A stretch of DNA of 64,000 nucleotides from Roseateles hydrophilus. GTDB taxonomy: Bacteria; Pseudomonadota; Gammaproteobacteria; Burkholderiales; Burkholderiaceae_C. Numbering within the stretch: position 1 is the first letter of the stretch; the number at the start of each line of letters is the position of its first letter. Location: contig NZ_JAPPUY010000004.1 of the NCBI RefSeq assembly GCF_026712245.1, forward strand, positions 434,001-498,000. The letters run 5' to 3'. The notes under the pieces were generated by a model. That model worked only from the letters and a program-made list of their open reading frames with translations, made no database searches and had not been told where the DNA came from. Both the position numbers and the translations under genes were made by a program. Of the stretch, positions 44,059-53,817 are shown piece by piece.

Positions 44059-46722
44059 ATGCGTGAAGGCACCGCTCCCCTGATCCAGCGGCTGGACTAC
44101 CAGCAGCCCCCGTTCTGGATCCGCAAGGTCGACCTGAGCTTCGACCTCGACCCCGCCAAGACCATCGTCACCAGCAAGATGCAGGTGGAGCGCAACCGCG
44201 CCGTGCCACACGGCCCGCTGCGCCTGCACGGCGAGGAACTGAACCTGCTGCGCGCCCTCATCAACGGCGCGGGCGTGTCCTTCCGCCAGGAAGGCCATGA
44301 GCTGGTCATCGACAACCCGCCCGACGACGACTTCGCGCTGGAGATCCGCAACACCATCGCGCCGGAGAAGAACACCGCGCTGTCGGGCCTGTACACGTCG
44401 GGCGGCAGCTTCTTCACGCAGTGCGAGGCCGAGGGCTTCCGCCGCATCACCTACTTCCTGGACCGCCCGGACGTGATGGCCGTCTACACGGTCACGCTGC
44501 GCGCCGACGCGGCCAAGTACCCGGTGCTGCTGTCCAACGGCAACCTGACGGACAGCGGCACGCTGGAGAACGGTCGCCACTTCGCCGTGTGGCACGACCC
44601 CTTCCCCAAGCCCAGCTACCTGTTCGCCGTCGTCGCGGGCGACCTCGTCGCGCGCGAGCAGCGCGTGCGCACCCGCGCCGGCAAGGACCACCTGCTGCAG
44701 GTGTTTGTCCGCCGCGGCGACCTGGAGAAGACCGAGCACGCGATGAACAGCCTCATCGCGTCCATCGTCTGGGACGAGGCCCGCTTCGGCCTGCCGCTGG
44801 ATCTGGAGCGCTTCATGGTGGTCGGCGTGTCCGACTTCAACATGGGCGCGATGGAGAACAAGGGCCTGAACATCTTCAACACGGCCGCCCTGCTCGCCTC
44901 GCCGGCCACCGCGACGGATGCCGACTTCGCCCGCATCGAGTCCATCGTCGCGCACGAGTACTTCCACAACTGGACCGGCAACCGCGTGACCTGCCGCGAC
45001 TGGTTCCAGCTGTCGCTGAAGGAAGGCCTGACCGTCTTCCGCGACCAGGAGTTCTCGATGGACATGGCCGGCAGCGCGTCGGCCCGCGCGGTGTGCCGCA
45101 TCCAGGACGTGCGCCAGCTGCGCGCGCTGCAGTTCCCCGAGGACAGCGGCGCCATGGCCCACCCGGTGCGCCCGGACAGCTACAGCGAGATCAACAACTT
45201 CTACACGGCCACCGTCTACGAGAAGGGCTCGGAAGTCGTCCGCATGTACCAGACGCTGGTCGGCCGCAAGGGCTTCGAGGCCGGCATGAAGCTGTACTTC
45301 GAGCGCCATGATGGCCAGGCTGTGACCTGCGACGACTTCGCGCAGGCCATCGCCGACGCCAACCCCGGCTCGGCGCTGGCCACGCGGCTGGACGCCTTCA
45401 AGCGCTGGTACTCCCAGGCCGGCACGCCGCGCGTGAAGGCGCACGGCGAGCACGACGCCGCCGCCCGCACCTACACGCTGCGCCTGGCACAGCACACACC
45501 CGCGACGCCGGGCCAGCCGACCAAGCTGCCGCAGGTCATTCCCGTCGTCATGGGTCTGCTGGACCGCCATGGCGCCGCGCTGGCGCTGAACGCCGCGGGC
45601 GACACCGAGACCGTGCTGGTGCTGGACCAGGCCGAGCAGACCTTCGTCTTCGAGAACATCGACGCCGAGCCGGTGCCGTCGCTGCTGCGCGGCTTCTCGG
45701 CGCCGGTGGTGCTGGACGACGGCCTCAGCGACGCCGCGCTGCTGGTGCTGATGCGCCACGACAGCGACCCGTTCAACCGCTGGGAAGCCAGCCAGCGCCT
45801 GGCGCTGAACCGCATCCTGCATGCGCTGCGTGCCGGCCAGCCGCTGCAGCTCAGCCCCGTATTCATCGACGCGATGCGCGGCCTGCTCAACCACCCTGAG
45901 CTTGACGCCGCCTTCAAGGAACTGGCACTGACGCTGCCGGGCGAGGCCTACATCGCCGAGCAGCTGGACGTCGTCGACCCGCAGGCCATCCACGCCGCGG
46001 TCATGGCAGCTCAACAGCAGCTCGCCAGCGCGCTGCGCGACGACTGGGCCGCCACCTTCGAGACCAACCAGATCGCCGGCGGCTACACGCCGGATCCGGT
46101 CTCCAGCGGCAAGCGCGCGCTGGCCAACCTGGCGTTGTCCATGCTCGTGCTCGATGCACAGGCCACCGGCGACACCGTGTGGCCCGGCAAGGCCTACCAG
46201 CGCTTCAAGGACGCGTCCAACATGACGGACCGCCTCGGCGCGCTGGCCGCGCTGGTCAACGCCGGTGCCGAGCTGGCGCAGCCCGCGCTGGAGCGCTTCC
46301 ATGCGCTGTTCAAGGACGACGCGCTGGTGATCGACAAGTGGTTCGCGCTGCAGGCCCGTGCACCGGAGAGCGAAGGCCGCGTGTTCGCCCGCGCCAAGGC
46401 GCTGACCAAGCATGCCGATTTCACGCTGAAGAACCCGAACCGCGCGCGCAGCCTGCTGAGCAGCCTGTGCATGTTCAACCCGGCGGCATTTCATCGCGCT
46501 GACGCGGGCGGCTACGTATTCTGGGCAGAACAGGTGCTGGCCGTGGACGCGATCAACCCGCAGCTGGCCAGCCGCATCGCCCGCGCGATGGACCGCTGGT
46601 CGGTGCTGGCCGAGCCCTACCGCAGCGCCGCCCGCGAGGCCGTGGCGCGCGTGGCGGCCAAGCCGGATCTGTCCACCGACGTTCGCGAAATCGTCGAACG
46701 CGCACTCGCTTCAGGCAACTAA
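44059..46722 (+). CDS. pepN: Aminopeptidase N
   Basis: Zinc metallopeptidase of 887 residues, family M1, cutting N-terminal residues from peptides in the cytosol. The exopeptidase motif is GAMENKG and the zinc site [10 protein letters not shown] with the second Glu in LKEGLTVF. The DUF3458 Ig-like and C-terminal helical domains are present, and length equals E. coli PepN (870). AAGGA lies 8 nt before the ATG. No signal peptide. Confidence 0.96.
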   Translation: MREGTAPLIQRLDYQQPPFWIRKVDLSFDLDPAKTIVTSKMQVERNRAVPHGPLRLHGEELNLLRALINGAGVSFRQEGHELVIDNPPDDDFALEIRNTIAPEKNTALSGLYTSGGSFFTQCEAEGFRRITYFLDRPDVMAVYTVTLRADAAKYPVLLSNGNLTDSGTLENGRHFAVWHDPFPKPSYLFAVVAGDLVAREQRVRTRAGKDHLLQVFVRRGDLEKTEHAMNSLIASIVWDEARFGLPLDLERFMVVGVSDFNMGAMENKGLNIFNTAALLASPATATDADFARIESIVAHEYFHNWTGNRVTCRDWFQLSLKEGLTVFRDQEFSMDMAGSASARAVCRIQDVRQLRALQFPEDSGAMAHPVRPDSYSEINNFYTATVYEKGSEVVRMYQTLVGRKGFEAGMKLYFERHDGQAVTCDDFAQAIADANPGSALATRLDAFKRWYSQAGTPRVKAHGEHDAAARTYTLRLAQHTPATPGQPTKLPQVIPVVMGLLDRHGAALALNAAGDTETVLVLDQAEQTFVFENIDAEPVPSLLRGFSAPVVLDDGLSDAALLVLMRHDSDPFNRWEASQRLALNRILHALRAGQPLQLSPVFIDAMRGLLNHPELDAAFKELALTLPGEAYIAEQLDVVDPQAIHAAVMAAQQQLASALRDDWAATFETNQIAGGYTPDPVSSGKRALANLALSMLVLDAQATGDTVWPGKAYQRFKDASNMTDRLGALAALVNAGAELAQPALERFHALFKDDALVIDKWFALQARAPESEGRVFARAKALTKHADFTLKNPNRARSLLSSLCMFNPAAFHRADAGGYVFWAEQVLAVDAINPQLASRIARAMDRWSVLAEPYRSAAREAVARVAAKPDLSTDVREIVERALASGN

Positions 46723-46732
46723 GAGCAGTCCC

Positions 46733-47749
46733 ATGTCACGACAGACCAGTCTCACCCAATACCTCATCGAACAGCAGCGCGAGCACGGCCACATCCCGCA
46801 GGAACTGCGGCTGCTGATCGAGGTGGTCGCCCGCGCCTGCAAGCGCATTGCCATCGCCGTCAACAAGGGCGCCCTGGGCGGCGTGCTCGGCTCCGCCGGC
46901 AGCGAGAACGTGCAGGGCGAAGTCCAGAAGAAGCTGGACATCATCGCCAACGAGGTGCTCATCGAGGCCAACGAATGGGGCGGCCACCTCGCCGCCATGG
47001 CCAGCGAGGAGATGGACAGCATCTACGTCGTGCCCAACCGCTACCCGCAGGGCGAGTACCTGCTGCTGTTCGATCCCCTGGACGGCTCCAGCAACATCGA
47101 CGTCAACGTGTCCATCGGCACCATCTTCAGCGTGCTGCGCAAGGTGGGCCACTCGCGCGGCGTGTCGGAGGAGGACTTCCTGCAGCCCGGCAAGCAGCAG
47201 GCTGCGGCTGGCTACTGCGTCTACGGCCCGCAGAGCATGCTGGTGCTGACCGTGGGCGACGGCGTCGCGATGTTCACGCTGGACCGCGAGACCGGCTCCT
47301 GGGTGCTGACGCAGGATGAGGTCAAGATCCCGGACGACACCAAGGAGTTCGCGATCAACATGTCCAACATGCGCCACTGGGCGCCGCCGGTGAGTCGCTA
47401 CATCGACGAGTGCCTGGCCGGCTCCACCGGCCCCCGCGGCAAGGACTTCAACATGCGCTGGGTGGCCAGCATGGTGGCCGACGTGCACCGCATCCTGACC
47501 CGAGGCGGCGTGTTCCTGTACCCCTGGGATCAGCGCGAGCCCGACAAGCCCGGCAAGCTGCGCCTGATGTACGAAGCCAACCCGATGGCCTTCCTCATCG
47601 AGCAGGCCGGTGGCGCCGCCGTCAACGGCACCGAACGCATCATGGACCTCAACCCCACCAAGCTGCACGAACGCGTGGCCGTGGCGCTGGGCTCGAAAAA
47701 CGAGGTTGAACGCATCGCCGCGTACCACCGCGAGGCAGCTCAAAAATAG
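46733..47749 (+). CDS. fbp: Fructose-1,6-bisphosphatase class I
   Basis: Enzyme of 338 residues that hydrolyses fructose 1,6-bisphosphate in gluconeogenesis. The metal and phosphate motif [20 protein letters not shown] is intact, and the C-terminal signature [20 protein letters not shown] is present. It follows pepN after 10 bp and may share its transcript. The promoter of the following tRNA overlaps its last codons. Confidence 0.96.
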   Translation: MSRQTSLTQYLIEQQREHGHIPQELRLLIEVVARACKRIAIAVNKGALGGVLGSAGSENVQGEVQKKLDIIANEVLIEANEWGGHLAAMASEEMDSIYVVPNRYPQGEYLLLFDPLDGSSNIDVNVSIGTIFSVLRKVGHSRGVSEEDFLQPGKQQAAAGYCVYGPQSMLVLTVGDGVAMFTLDRETGSWVLTQDEVKIPDDTKEFAINMSNMRHWAPPVSRYIDECLAGSTGPRGKDFNMRWVASMVADVHRILTRGGVFLYPWDQREPDKPGKLRLMYEANPMAFLIEQAGGAAVNGTERIMDLNPTKLHERVAVALGSKNEVERIAAYHREAAQK

Positions 47750-47753
47750 TGGC

Positions 47754-47759
47754 TATAAT
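47754..47759 (+). promoter_or_regulatory. Probable -10 of the tRNA-Thr promoter
   Basis: A perfect TATAAT lies 5 bp after the fbp stop and 38 bp before the tRNA, followed by a GC-rich stretch like a stringent discriminator. The -35 at a 17-bp distance (CGAGGC, 47731-47736) is poor. Confidence 0.55.
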
Positions 47760-47797
47760 GGCGGGCTCTTGAGGGCCGCAGCACTGCGAACCACAAG

Positions 47798-47873
47798 GCC
47801 GGCATAGCTCAGTTGGTAGAGCAGCGCATTCGTAATGCGAAGGTCGGGGGTTCGACTCCTCTTGCCGGCACCA
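47798..47873 (+). tRNA. tRNA-Thr (anticodon CGT)
   Basis: 76 nt including encoded CCA. Acceptor arms GCCGGCA/TGCCGGC pair fully; D arm GCTC-GAGC, anticodon loop TTCGTAA with anticodon CGT (reads ACG), T arm with GTTCGACTC. The sequence is very close to E. coli thrW. The terminator at 47884 follows. Confidence 0.97.
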
Positions 47874-47883
47874 GACACCCAAC

Positions 47884-47912
47884 AAAGCCCAGCGCACCCC
47901 GCTGGGCTTTTT
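47884..47912. terminator. Terminator after tRNA-Thr, probably bidirectional
   Basis: AAAGCCCAGCG pairs with CGCTGGGCTTT (11 bp, 5-nt loop) and is followed on the plus strand by TT and TTCGTTT. On the minus strand the stem is followed by GTTGGG after its own TTT, so it could also end the transcript of the microprotein gene at 47969-48049. Confidence 0.85.
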
Positions 47913-47968
47913 CGTTTCTGGGCCACGGCAGGGCTGACGTGCAGCCTGCCGGCCTGCGCATCACGCCG

Positions 47969-48049
47969 TCACAGCCAGCTGATCAGGCGCTGCAACCAGC
48001 GCGGCAGCGGGCGGCTGGGGGTGTAGGTCTGGCGGTACTGGCTGAGCAT
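47969..48049 (-). CDS. Candidate SOS-induced microprotein (26 residues)
   Basis: Short open frame starting MLSQYRQTYTPSR and ending LPRWLQRLISWL, basic and amphipathic with three Trp/Leu-rich turns at the C-terminus. AAAGG lies 8 nt before the ATG. It sits 21 bp downstream of a LexA box that covers the -10 of a well-formed promoter on the same strand, and a bidirectional terminator lies 56 bp past its stop, so a transcript of about 200 nt is defined at both ends. No known family recognised. The expression unit is the argument for it; coding conservation is untested. Confidence 0.6.
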   Translation of the reverse strand: MLSQYRQTYTPSRPLPRWLQRLISWL

Positions 48050-48070
48050 GGTGTGGGCCTTTCGTTGAAG

Positions 48071-48086
48071 CTGTCTATTTATACAG
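48071..48086 (-). promoter_or_regulatory. LexA (SOS) box overlapping a sigma-70 promoter
   Basis: CTGTCTATTTATACAG is a perfect CTGT-N8-ACAG LexA operator with an AT-rich centre. On the minus strand it contains TATAAA (48083-48078) as -10, with TTGGCG (48106-48101) as -35 at exactly 17 bp. Repression by LexA through -10 occlusion is the inferred mode. The only gene in position is the 26-residue ORF at 47969-48049. Confidence 0.75.
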
Positions 48087-48132
48087 TACTCACAGCGCAA
48101 CGCCAAGCGAACCCTCCCGCACCTGAGCAAAT

Positions 48133-48146
48133 TGATAGCGATATCA
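48133..48146 (+). promoter_or_regulatory. Inverted-repeat operator candidate upstream of the GDSL gene
   Basis: TGATA, N4, TATCA within an AT-rich patch, 27 bp before the GDSL esterase ATG. The form resembles operators of MarR-type and other dimeric regulators. No regulator gene is adjacent, so the binding protein is unknown. Confidence 0.4.
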
Positions 48147-48173
48147 TTTTGCAAAACACCAGGAGACGCCCGC

Positions 48174-49484
48174 ATGACGCCGCAGCTTGCCCCGCCCACC
48201 CGCCCGCACCCGCATCGGCTTTGGGGCGCCTGGGCAGCCATCGCGTTGCTGCTGGTCGGATGCGGGGCCACGCCACGCAGTGCCGGCCCCGCGCCGTGGC
48301 TCGCCGCCTGGGGCAGCGCCCAGTTGGAGCAGCAGCCCGCACCCACCGCCCCGGGGGCGGCGGTCGCGTGGCAGGCGCCGCTGCGCGATGTCAGCCTTCG
48401 CCAGATCGTGCGGACGACCGCCGCGGGGCAGACGCTGCGCGTGCAGATCAGCAACCTGTTCGGGCGCGAGCCGCTGCGGCTGGGTGCGGCAAGCGTGGCG
48501 CGGGTCCAGCCGGGTAGCGAGAGCGGCAGGCCGGTGCTGCAGAACGGCCCTGTGACGCCGCTGCGCTTCCGAGGCCAGCGCGAGCTCGTGCTGGGCCCCG
48601 GCGAGGAAGCCTGGAGCGACCCGGTCGCCCTGGAACTGCCGGCCCTGGCCGACGTGGCGGTGCAGATGCACATCGTCGCGTCGCCCGCGCAGGCGACGGT
48701 GCACCCGGGCGCCCGCATCCACAGCTGGGCGCTGCCGGGCCCACATGCAGACACGGTCGACTGGCCGGATGCCGCTGCCCAGCCGGGCTGGTGGCACCTG
48801 GCTGCGGTGGATGTGGGCGGCGCGGCGCCGCAGCCGGTGCTGGTGGCCACCGGCGACTCCATCACCGATGGCTACGGTGTGCCGCCCGGCAGCTACCAGC
48901 GCTGGACGGACGCCCTCGCCCGCCGCCTCACCGCGCAGGGCCGGCCGGGTTCGGTCGTGAACACGGGCATCGGCGGCAACCGGCTGTTGCAGGATGGCCT
49001 CGGGCCCCGACTGCTGTCGCGCTTCGAGCGCGACGCGCTGTCACGCAGCGGCGTCACGCACGTGATGCTGTTGGCAGGCGTCAACGACCTGGGCAGCAGC
49101 CATCGCCAGCGCGCCACGACGCCCGACTCGCGTGCGGCACTGCTGGCCGAGTTGAAGCAAGGCCTGACCATGCTCGCAGCCCAGGCGCGCGAACGGGGCG
49201 TGTGCCTGTTCATCGGCACTGTCATGCCCTACGGCGGCAGTGGCTACTACCAGCCGGGGCCTGAGAACGAGGCAGATCGGCAGGCGCTGAATGCATGGAT
49301 ACGCGTGCCCGGCCGCTTCGACGCCGTCGTGGATTTCGACAGCCTGATGCGCGATCCGGCCCGGCCCACCCACCTGCGCCGGGAGTTCGACAACGACGGA
49401 CTCCATCCGTCACTGGCCGGCTACCAAGCCATGGCGGACTTCTTCCCGCTGCCGTTGCTGGAGCGACGCTGCACGGCCCAGTGA
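48174..49484 (+). CDS. GDSL/SGNH-family esterase, lipoprotein
   Basis: Protein of 436 residues. AGGAG is 9 nt before ATG 48174. A lipoprotein signal with lipobox LLVGC is present. The SGNH blocks are complete: Ser in VATGDSITDGYG, Gly in GIGGNRLL, Asn in LAGVNDLG and Asp/His in DGLHPSLAGYQAM. The 200-residue region before the catalytic domain is a beta-rich segment. Such enzymes deacetylate or de-esterify carbohydrates and lipids; given the xylan locus 1.4 kb away, acetyl-xylan could be considered but is not shown. Confidence 0.88.
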   Translation: MTPQLAPPTRPHPHRLWGAWAAIALLLVGCGATPRSAGPAPWLAAWGSAQLEQQPAPTAPGAAVAWQAPLRDVSLRQIVRTTAAGQTLRVQISNLFGREPLRLGAASVARVQPGSESGRPVLQNGPVTPLRFRGQRELVLGPGEEAWSDPVALELPALADVAVQMHIVASPAQATVHPGARIHSWALPGPHADTVDWPDAAAQPGWWHLAAVDVGGAAPQPVLVATGDSITDGYGVPPGSYQRWTDALARRLTAQGRPGSVVNTGIGGNRLLQDGLGPRLLSRFERDALSRSGVTHVMLLAGVNDLGSSHRQRATTPDSRAALLAELKQGLTMLAAQARERGVCLFIGTVMPYGGSGYYQPGPENEADRQALNAWIRVPGRFDAVVDFDSLMRDPARPTHLRREFDNDGLHPSLAGYQAMADFFPLPLLERRCTAQ

Positions 49485-49683
49485 GGCGTGCGGCTGTTAG
49501 CGCCGCCATCCAAAGCCCTCATAGCGAAAAGTGTGATGCCCTCAAGCACTTGGCAACACAAAAGATAGCGCTCACAATTCGTGCCAACCCAACAGTTCTC
49601 TGGTCGGGTGCCCCGGGTTGGTGGGGTGTCCTGTCACTTTCGGCGGCTGCGCGAGCAGACCGCCGTTTTTTTGCTCACCGCGC

Positions 49684-50817
49684 TCAGGCGCCGACCGCCG
49701 GCACAAACTTGCCCGTCTGGATGGTCACGAAGAATGGCTTGCGCTGCAGGTTGTCGCCGTTGACATCGAAGGCCACCGGCTGCTGCAGCCCGTCGAACGG
49801 GCCCTGCGTGCGCAGGGCGTCTTTCAGCGCCATGGCGTGCGCCTTGCGGCGCAGCGCGTCCAGCACCGCCGTGGCCGCGTCATGCCCGCCCACGCTGCCG
49901 AAGCCGGGCATCTCCCGGAACTGCTTCTCGTAGCGCTGCGTGAAGCGCGTGAACCGCGCGGACTGGTCGTGCCGGTCGTAGAGCTGGATGAGCTCCACCC
50001 CCTCCACGGCCTGGCCGCCAAGCTCCAGCAACTGCTCCGACGCCGCCCACTCGGACACCAGGATGGGCAGATCCGCCCGCTGCTTGCGCAGCAGCTGCGT
50101 CAGCCGCGCGGCATCCACCGCGTTGCCGATGATGACGATGGCCTGCACGCCGGCCAGCTGCGCCAGCTGCCTGGCCACCTCCACCAGCGAGTCGCTCAGC
50201 GAATCAAAGTCCACCTGCTGCACGACCTGGCCGCCCAAGCCTGTCAGCGCCGTCGTGAACTCGCGGGCCCAGCTGTCCGCAAAGCTCTTGTTGCGGGCCG
50301 TCCTGGCCACCGCCACCCGGCGCAGCCCGCGCTTCTCGGCACAGCGGCGCGCATAGGCCAGCCCGTTGTCACGCGTGGTGCCGTTGATGCGGAACAGCAG
50401 GTCGTCGTGGCCGTGCAAGTCCAGCGAACTGGCGGTGGGCGACACAAGCAGCAAGCCCCGTGGCGTGGCGGCGTCGAGCAGGCGCTGCGTGCCTACGCTG
50501 GTCACGGCGCCGATGGCGGCAACCACGCCGGCCTGCGTCAGCTCTTCGACGGCGCGCTGCGCATCGGCGGGCGTGGCGCCGAGATCGCGCACCACCAGCT
50601 CAACCGGCCCGAGCGCGCCACCTGCCTCGTTGGCCGCCTGCACGGCCAGCAAGGCGCCGTTGCGTGCGGTGCGCGCCAGATCGGACGAGGTGTCATTGAG
50701 CTCCGCCACAAAGCCCAGCCGCACCGGCCCCGGCGCACTGCAGCCCAGCGGCAGGCCGGCGGCCAGCAGGCAGGCCAGGGCCTGGCGGCGTCGTTCATCA
50801 ATGCGCGGTAAGGCCAT
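49684..50817 (-). CDS. Orphan ABC-type substrate-binding lipoprotein (Peripla_BP_6)
   Basis: Protein of 377 residues with lipobox LPLGC. The fold is that of branched-chain amino acid binding proteins (LivJ type): VRLGFVAELNDTSSDL, then NGALLAVQAANEAGG, VAAIGAVTSVGTQRL and LVSPTASSLDL. No permease or ATPase genes are adjacent, so it may serve a distant transporter or a sensor. The 199 bp on its downstream side (49485-49683) contain nothing I recognise. It lies past the galM end of the xylan locus but has its own 88-bp upstream gap. Confidence 0.83.
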   Translation of the reverse strand: MALPRIDERRRQALACLLAAGLPLGCSAPGPVRLGFVAELNDTSSDLARTARNGALLAVQAANEAGGALGPVELVVRDLGATPADAQRAVEELTQAGVVAAIGAVTSVGTQRLLDAATPRGLLLVSPTASSLDLHGHDDLLFRINGTTRDNGLAYARRCAEKRGLRRVAVARTARNKSFADSWAREFTTALTGLGGQVVQQVDFDSLSDSLVEVARQLAQLAGVQAIVIIGNAVDAARLTQLLRKQRADLPILVSEWAASEQLLELGGQAVEGVELIQLYDRHDQSARFTRFTQRYEKQFREMPGFGSVGGHDAATAVLDALRRKAHAMALKDALRTQGPFDGLQQPVAFDVNGDNLQRKPFFVTIQTGKFVPAVGA

Positions 50818-50905
50818 GCGTGCAAGCTTCCAAGTGCGTCTGCAATGACCCTAACCGAAACCACCGCCGCCGGCCATAGAGCCCTTCCGCGACGGCGGAG
50901 CCCGC

Positions 50906-51958
50906 TCAGACTGGATCGTGGCCGAAGCGGTGCAGCGTGGCTGAACGGAACACCTCGCCCGGGCGCAGCACGGTCGACGGCCAGTCCGGCCCCACCGGGC
51001 GGTTGGGCGAGTCGGGGCTGTGCTGGGTCTCCAGGCAGACGCCGGCCCCGCGCGTGTAGCGCACGCCATCGGCGCTGCCGAGCGATCCATCCATCCAAAT
51101 GCCGGCATAGAACTGCAGCGCCGGCTCGGTGGTGGCCATGCTCATCCAGCGGCCCGACACCGGATCCACCAAGCGTGCAGCGTCATGCAGCTGGCCGTCC
51201 AGCGGATGGTCCAGCAGCCAGTTGTGGTCATAGCCCATCTCGCCGCCGATGACGCGCTCGGCGCGGAAATCGAACGGCGTGCCCGCCACCGGCGCATGGT
51301 GCAGCGGGATGCTGTGCGCCCCGGGCACGGTGTAGCGGCTGGCCAGCAGCTGCAAGCGGTGCCCCAGGGCCGACCCGGCCCGGGCGCCGCCGAGGTTGAA
51401 GTAGGCATGCGAGGTCAGGTTGACCACCGTGGGCCGGTCCGTCGTGGCCTCGTAGTCCACGCGCCAGCTCATGTCCGCGCCCAGCGTGTAGCGCACGCGC
51501 ACATCCATCGCGCCAGGGAAGCCCATGTCGCCATGCGGGCTGTGCAGAGCCAGCGTGAGGCTGGCGCTGCCATCGGACGCCGGCTGCGCGTGCCACAGCG
51601 ACGCGCCAAAGCCGGCCGGGCCGCCGTGCAGGCAGTTGGGGCCGTCGTTGGTGACGAGCTGATGGCGCTGGCCGTCGAGCACGAAGCTGCCGCCGGCAAT
51701 GCGGTTGGCATAGCGCCCCGCGATGACGCCCAGGTGCGAGCCCGCACCGGCCAGGTAGGCGTCCAGGCTGGCAAGGCTCAAGACAACGTTGTCAGATCGA
51801 CCCGAAAAATCAGGCGCCCACAGACCGGTGACGATGCCGCCCCAGTCCAGCGCCGTCAGCACCAGGCCGCGGCCGTTGTCGAGGCGGTATTCGTGGACGA
51901 CGCGGCCGTCGGGCAGACGGCCGTACTCGCGTTGGGTGACGGCAGGTTCAGCGTTCAA
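50906..51958 (-). CDS. galM: Aldose 1-epimerase (galactose mutarotase)
   Basis: Enzyme of 350 residues interconverting alpha and beta forms of aldoses. Substrate and catalytic motifs: AGRYANRIAGG, NCLHGGPAGFG, NLTSHAYFNLGG and DHNWLLD, and the catalytic Glu near CLETQHSPDSPN. Translation starts at TTG 51958, which overlaps the preceding TGA (TTGA) and is coupled to the lactonase gene. In this locus it probably speeds xylose mutarotation before xylose isomerase. Confidence 0.92.
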   Translation of the reverse strand: MNAEPAVTQREYGRLPDGRVVHEYRLDNGRGLVLTALDWGGIVTGLWAPDFSGRSDNVVLSLASLDAYLAGAGSHLGVIAGRYANRIAGGSFVLDGQRHQLVTNDGPNCLHGGPAGFGASLWHAQPASDGSASLTLALHSPHGDMGFPGAMDVRVRYTLGADMSWRVDYEATTDRPTVVNLTSHAYFNLGGARAGSALGHRLQLLASRYTVPGAHSIPLHHAPVAGTPFDFRAERVIGGEMGYDHNWLLDHPLDGQLHDAARLVDPVSGRWMSMATTEPALQFYAGIWMDGSLGSADGVRYTRGAGVCLETQHSPDSPNRPVGPDWPSTVLRPGEVFRSATLHRFGHDPV

Positions 51959-52932
51959 CGGACAAGACCTCGGGCATGGACATAGAGGGCATACAGCGAA
52001 TGGCTGCTGGCCATGAAGAGCCGGTTGCCCTTGGCGCCACCGAAGCACAGGTTGGCACAGCGCTCGGGCAGGTGGATGTGGGCCAGCGGCTGGCCCTGCG
52101 GGCTGTAGACGCGCACGCCGTCCAGCGGCGCCGGGTCCACGCCCGGCTGGCCGCCGCCGCCGAAGCCGCACCAGATGCGGCCCTGCGTGTCCAGCGCGAT
52201 GCCGTCGAAGGCGCCAGGGCCTTGGGCGTCGATCAGCAGACGCTTGTCGCTGACCGTTGCGCCGCTCACCGCGTACGACCAGATCAACCGGTGCGGCTGC
52301 GCGCGGCTTTCCACCACCAGCAGCCGGCCTTCGGGCGTGAAGGCCAGGCCGTTGGGGCCGGCGAGGTCGTCGATGGCACGTTGCAGTTCGCCCGTCTGGC
52401 CGTCGAGCCGGTAGACGCCATGCGGCTGCTCGCGCTCGGCCGGCGCGCCTTCCCAATCGCCGCTGATGCCGAACTCCGGGTCGGTGAACCAGATGGCGCC
52501 GTCGGGCGCGACGGTGATGTCGTTGGGCGAGTTCAATGGCTTGCCGTCGAAGCGGTCGGCCAGCACGGTGATGCGGCCGTCGAACTCGGTGCGCGTGATG
52601 CGCCTGCCCAGGTGCTCGCAGCTGATGAGCCGGCCCTGCGCATCACGCGCATGGCCGTTGGCGTTGCCGGCCGGTTGGCGGAACACGCTGACCTGGCCGC
52701 TGCAGTCGTCCCAGCGCAGGATGCGGTCGTTGGGGATGTCAGACCACAGCAGGTAGCGCCCGTCGCCAAACCACACCGGCCCTTCGGCCCACTGCAGACC
52801 GGTGGCGAGCTGCTCCACACAGGCGGAGAACAGGCGCAGCTCGCGGCCCTCGGGCGCGAGGATCTCGAAGGCCGCGTCCGGCAGCCGCGATGCAGGCTGG
52901 AAGGGGATGGCCGGCCCGTGCACGTGGCTCAT
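51955..52932 (-). CDS. SMP-30/gluconolactonase family lactonase
   Basis: Six-bladed propeller lactonase of 325 residues: AEGPVWFGDGRYLLWSDIP gives the first metal Glu, NSPNDITVAPDG the Asn, and FDGIALDTQGRIWCG the Asp. ATG 52932 overlaps the uronate dehydrogenase stop (ATGA). In this context it most likely opens the glucaro-1,5-lactone (or 1,4-form) made by uronate dehydrogenase, giving glucarate; gluconolactone or xylonolactone remain possible. Confidence 0.9.
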   Translation of the reverse strand: MSHVHGPAIPFQPASRLPDAAFEILAPEGRELRLFSACVEQLATGLQWAEGPVWFGDGRYLLWSDIPNDRILRWDDCSGQVSVFRQPAGNANGHARDAQGRLISCEHLGRRITRTEFDGRITVLADRFDGKPLNSPNDITVAPDGAIWFTDPEFGISGDWEGAPAEREQPHGVYRLDGQTGELQRAIDDLAGPNGLAFTPEGRLLVVESRAQPHRLIWSYAVSGATVSDKRLLIDAQGPGAFDGIALDTQGRIWCGFGGGGQPGVDPAPLDGVRVYSPQGQPLAHIHLPERCANLCFGGAKGNRLFMASSHSLYALYVHARGLVR

Positions 52933-53774
52933 GCGCCCTCTCCGCCCGGCTGGCCGGCGAAGGGGAACGGCCCCTGCGTCACGAAGACGCCGCCCTGGTA
53001 GCGGGCCTCGGGGCGCGTGGGGTCGATGTGGGGTTGCTGGGCCTCCAGCTGTGCGCGCCAGGGCTCGGAGCTGTCCTGCGGCCGGTAGCCGACGTGGCGG
53101 CCCTGGGCGTTGTCCCACCAGGTGGTGCGGTTGTCACTGCAGCCGTAGACGATGCTGTGGCCCACGACGGGCGCGCTCAAGGCGGCGACGAGCAGGCGCT
53201 CCATGTCGTCGTGGCTGAGCCAACTGGCCAGGTGGCGGCGGTCCTGCGGCTCGGGCAGGCAGGAGCCGATGCGGATGCTGACGGTCTCCAGGCCGTGGCG
53301 GTCGAAGTAGTACTGCGCCAGGTTCTCGCCAAAGGCCTTGGACAAGCCGTAGAAGCTGTCCGGGCGCGGCACGACGTTGGCCAGGATGGTCTCGCCCTGG
53401 CCGTAGAAGCCGGTGACGTGGTTGGAGCTGGCGAAGACGATGCGCTTGGTACCTTGGCGGCGCGCGGCTTCGTAGAGGTTGTAGGCGCCCACGATGTTGG
53501 CCGGCAGCACGGTGGAGAACGGCTTCTCGACGGACACGCCGCCGAAGTGCAGCACGGCATCCACGCCCTCCAGCAGCGCGAGCATCGCGGCCTCGTCTTC
53601 CAGCGGCGCGATGACGACTTCCTCGCCGTCACCGGCGGGCTCCATCGCAGCGAGGTCGGAGACGCGCAGCGTCTCGCAGTAGCGCTTCAGGCGCGGGCGC
53701 AGCATGCGGCCCAGGGTACCGGCAGCGCCGGTCAGCAGAAGGCGCTTGAAGCGCAGTCCGGTCAGTTCTTGCAT
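52929..53774 (-). CDS. udh: Uronate dehydrogenase (NAD-dependent epimerase/dehydratase family)
   Basis: SDR-type enzyme of 281 residues. NAD loop LLTGAAGTLGRML, catalytic YxxxK in DSFYGLSKAFGE, Ser in FASSNHVTGFYG, and the family-specific IRIGSC and NRTTWWDN. Udh oxidises glucuronate or galacturonate to the aldarolactone. ATG 53774 (MQELTGLRFKRLLLTG) is chosen over the longer start at 53825. The stop overlaps the lactonase start. Glucuronate would be supplied by AguA. Confidence 0.91.
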   Translation of the reverse strand: MQELTGLRFKRLLLTGAAGTLGRMLRPRLKRYCETLRVSDLAAMEPAGDGEEVVIAPLEDEAAMLALLEGVDAVLHFGGVSVEKPFSTVLPANIVGAYNLYEAARRQGTKRIVFASSNHVTGFYGQGETILANVVPRPDSFYGLSKAFGENLAQYYFDRHGLETVSIRIGSCLPEPQDRRHLASWLSHDDMERLLVAALSAPVVGHSIVYGCSDNRTTWWDNAQGRHVGYRPQDSSEPWRAQLEAQQPHIDPTRPEARYQGGVFVTQGPFPFAGQPGGEGA

Positions 53775-53817
53775 GGCGGAGCGGGCCCGGTATCGGGCCG
53801 CGAGCAGGGGGACGAGG

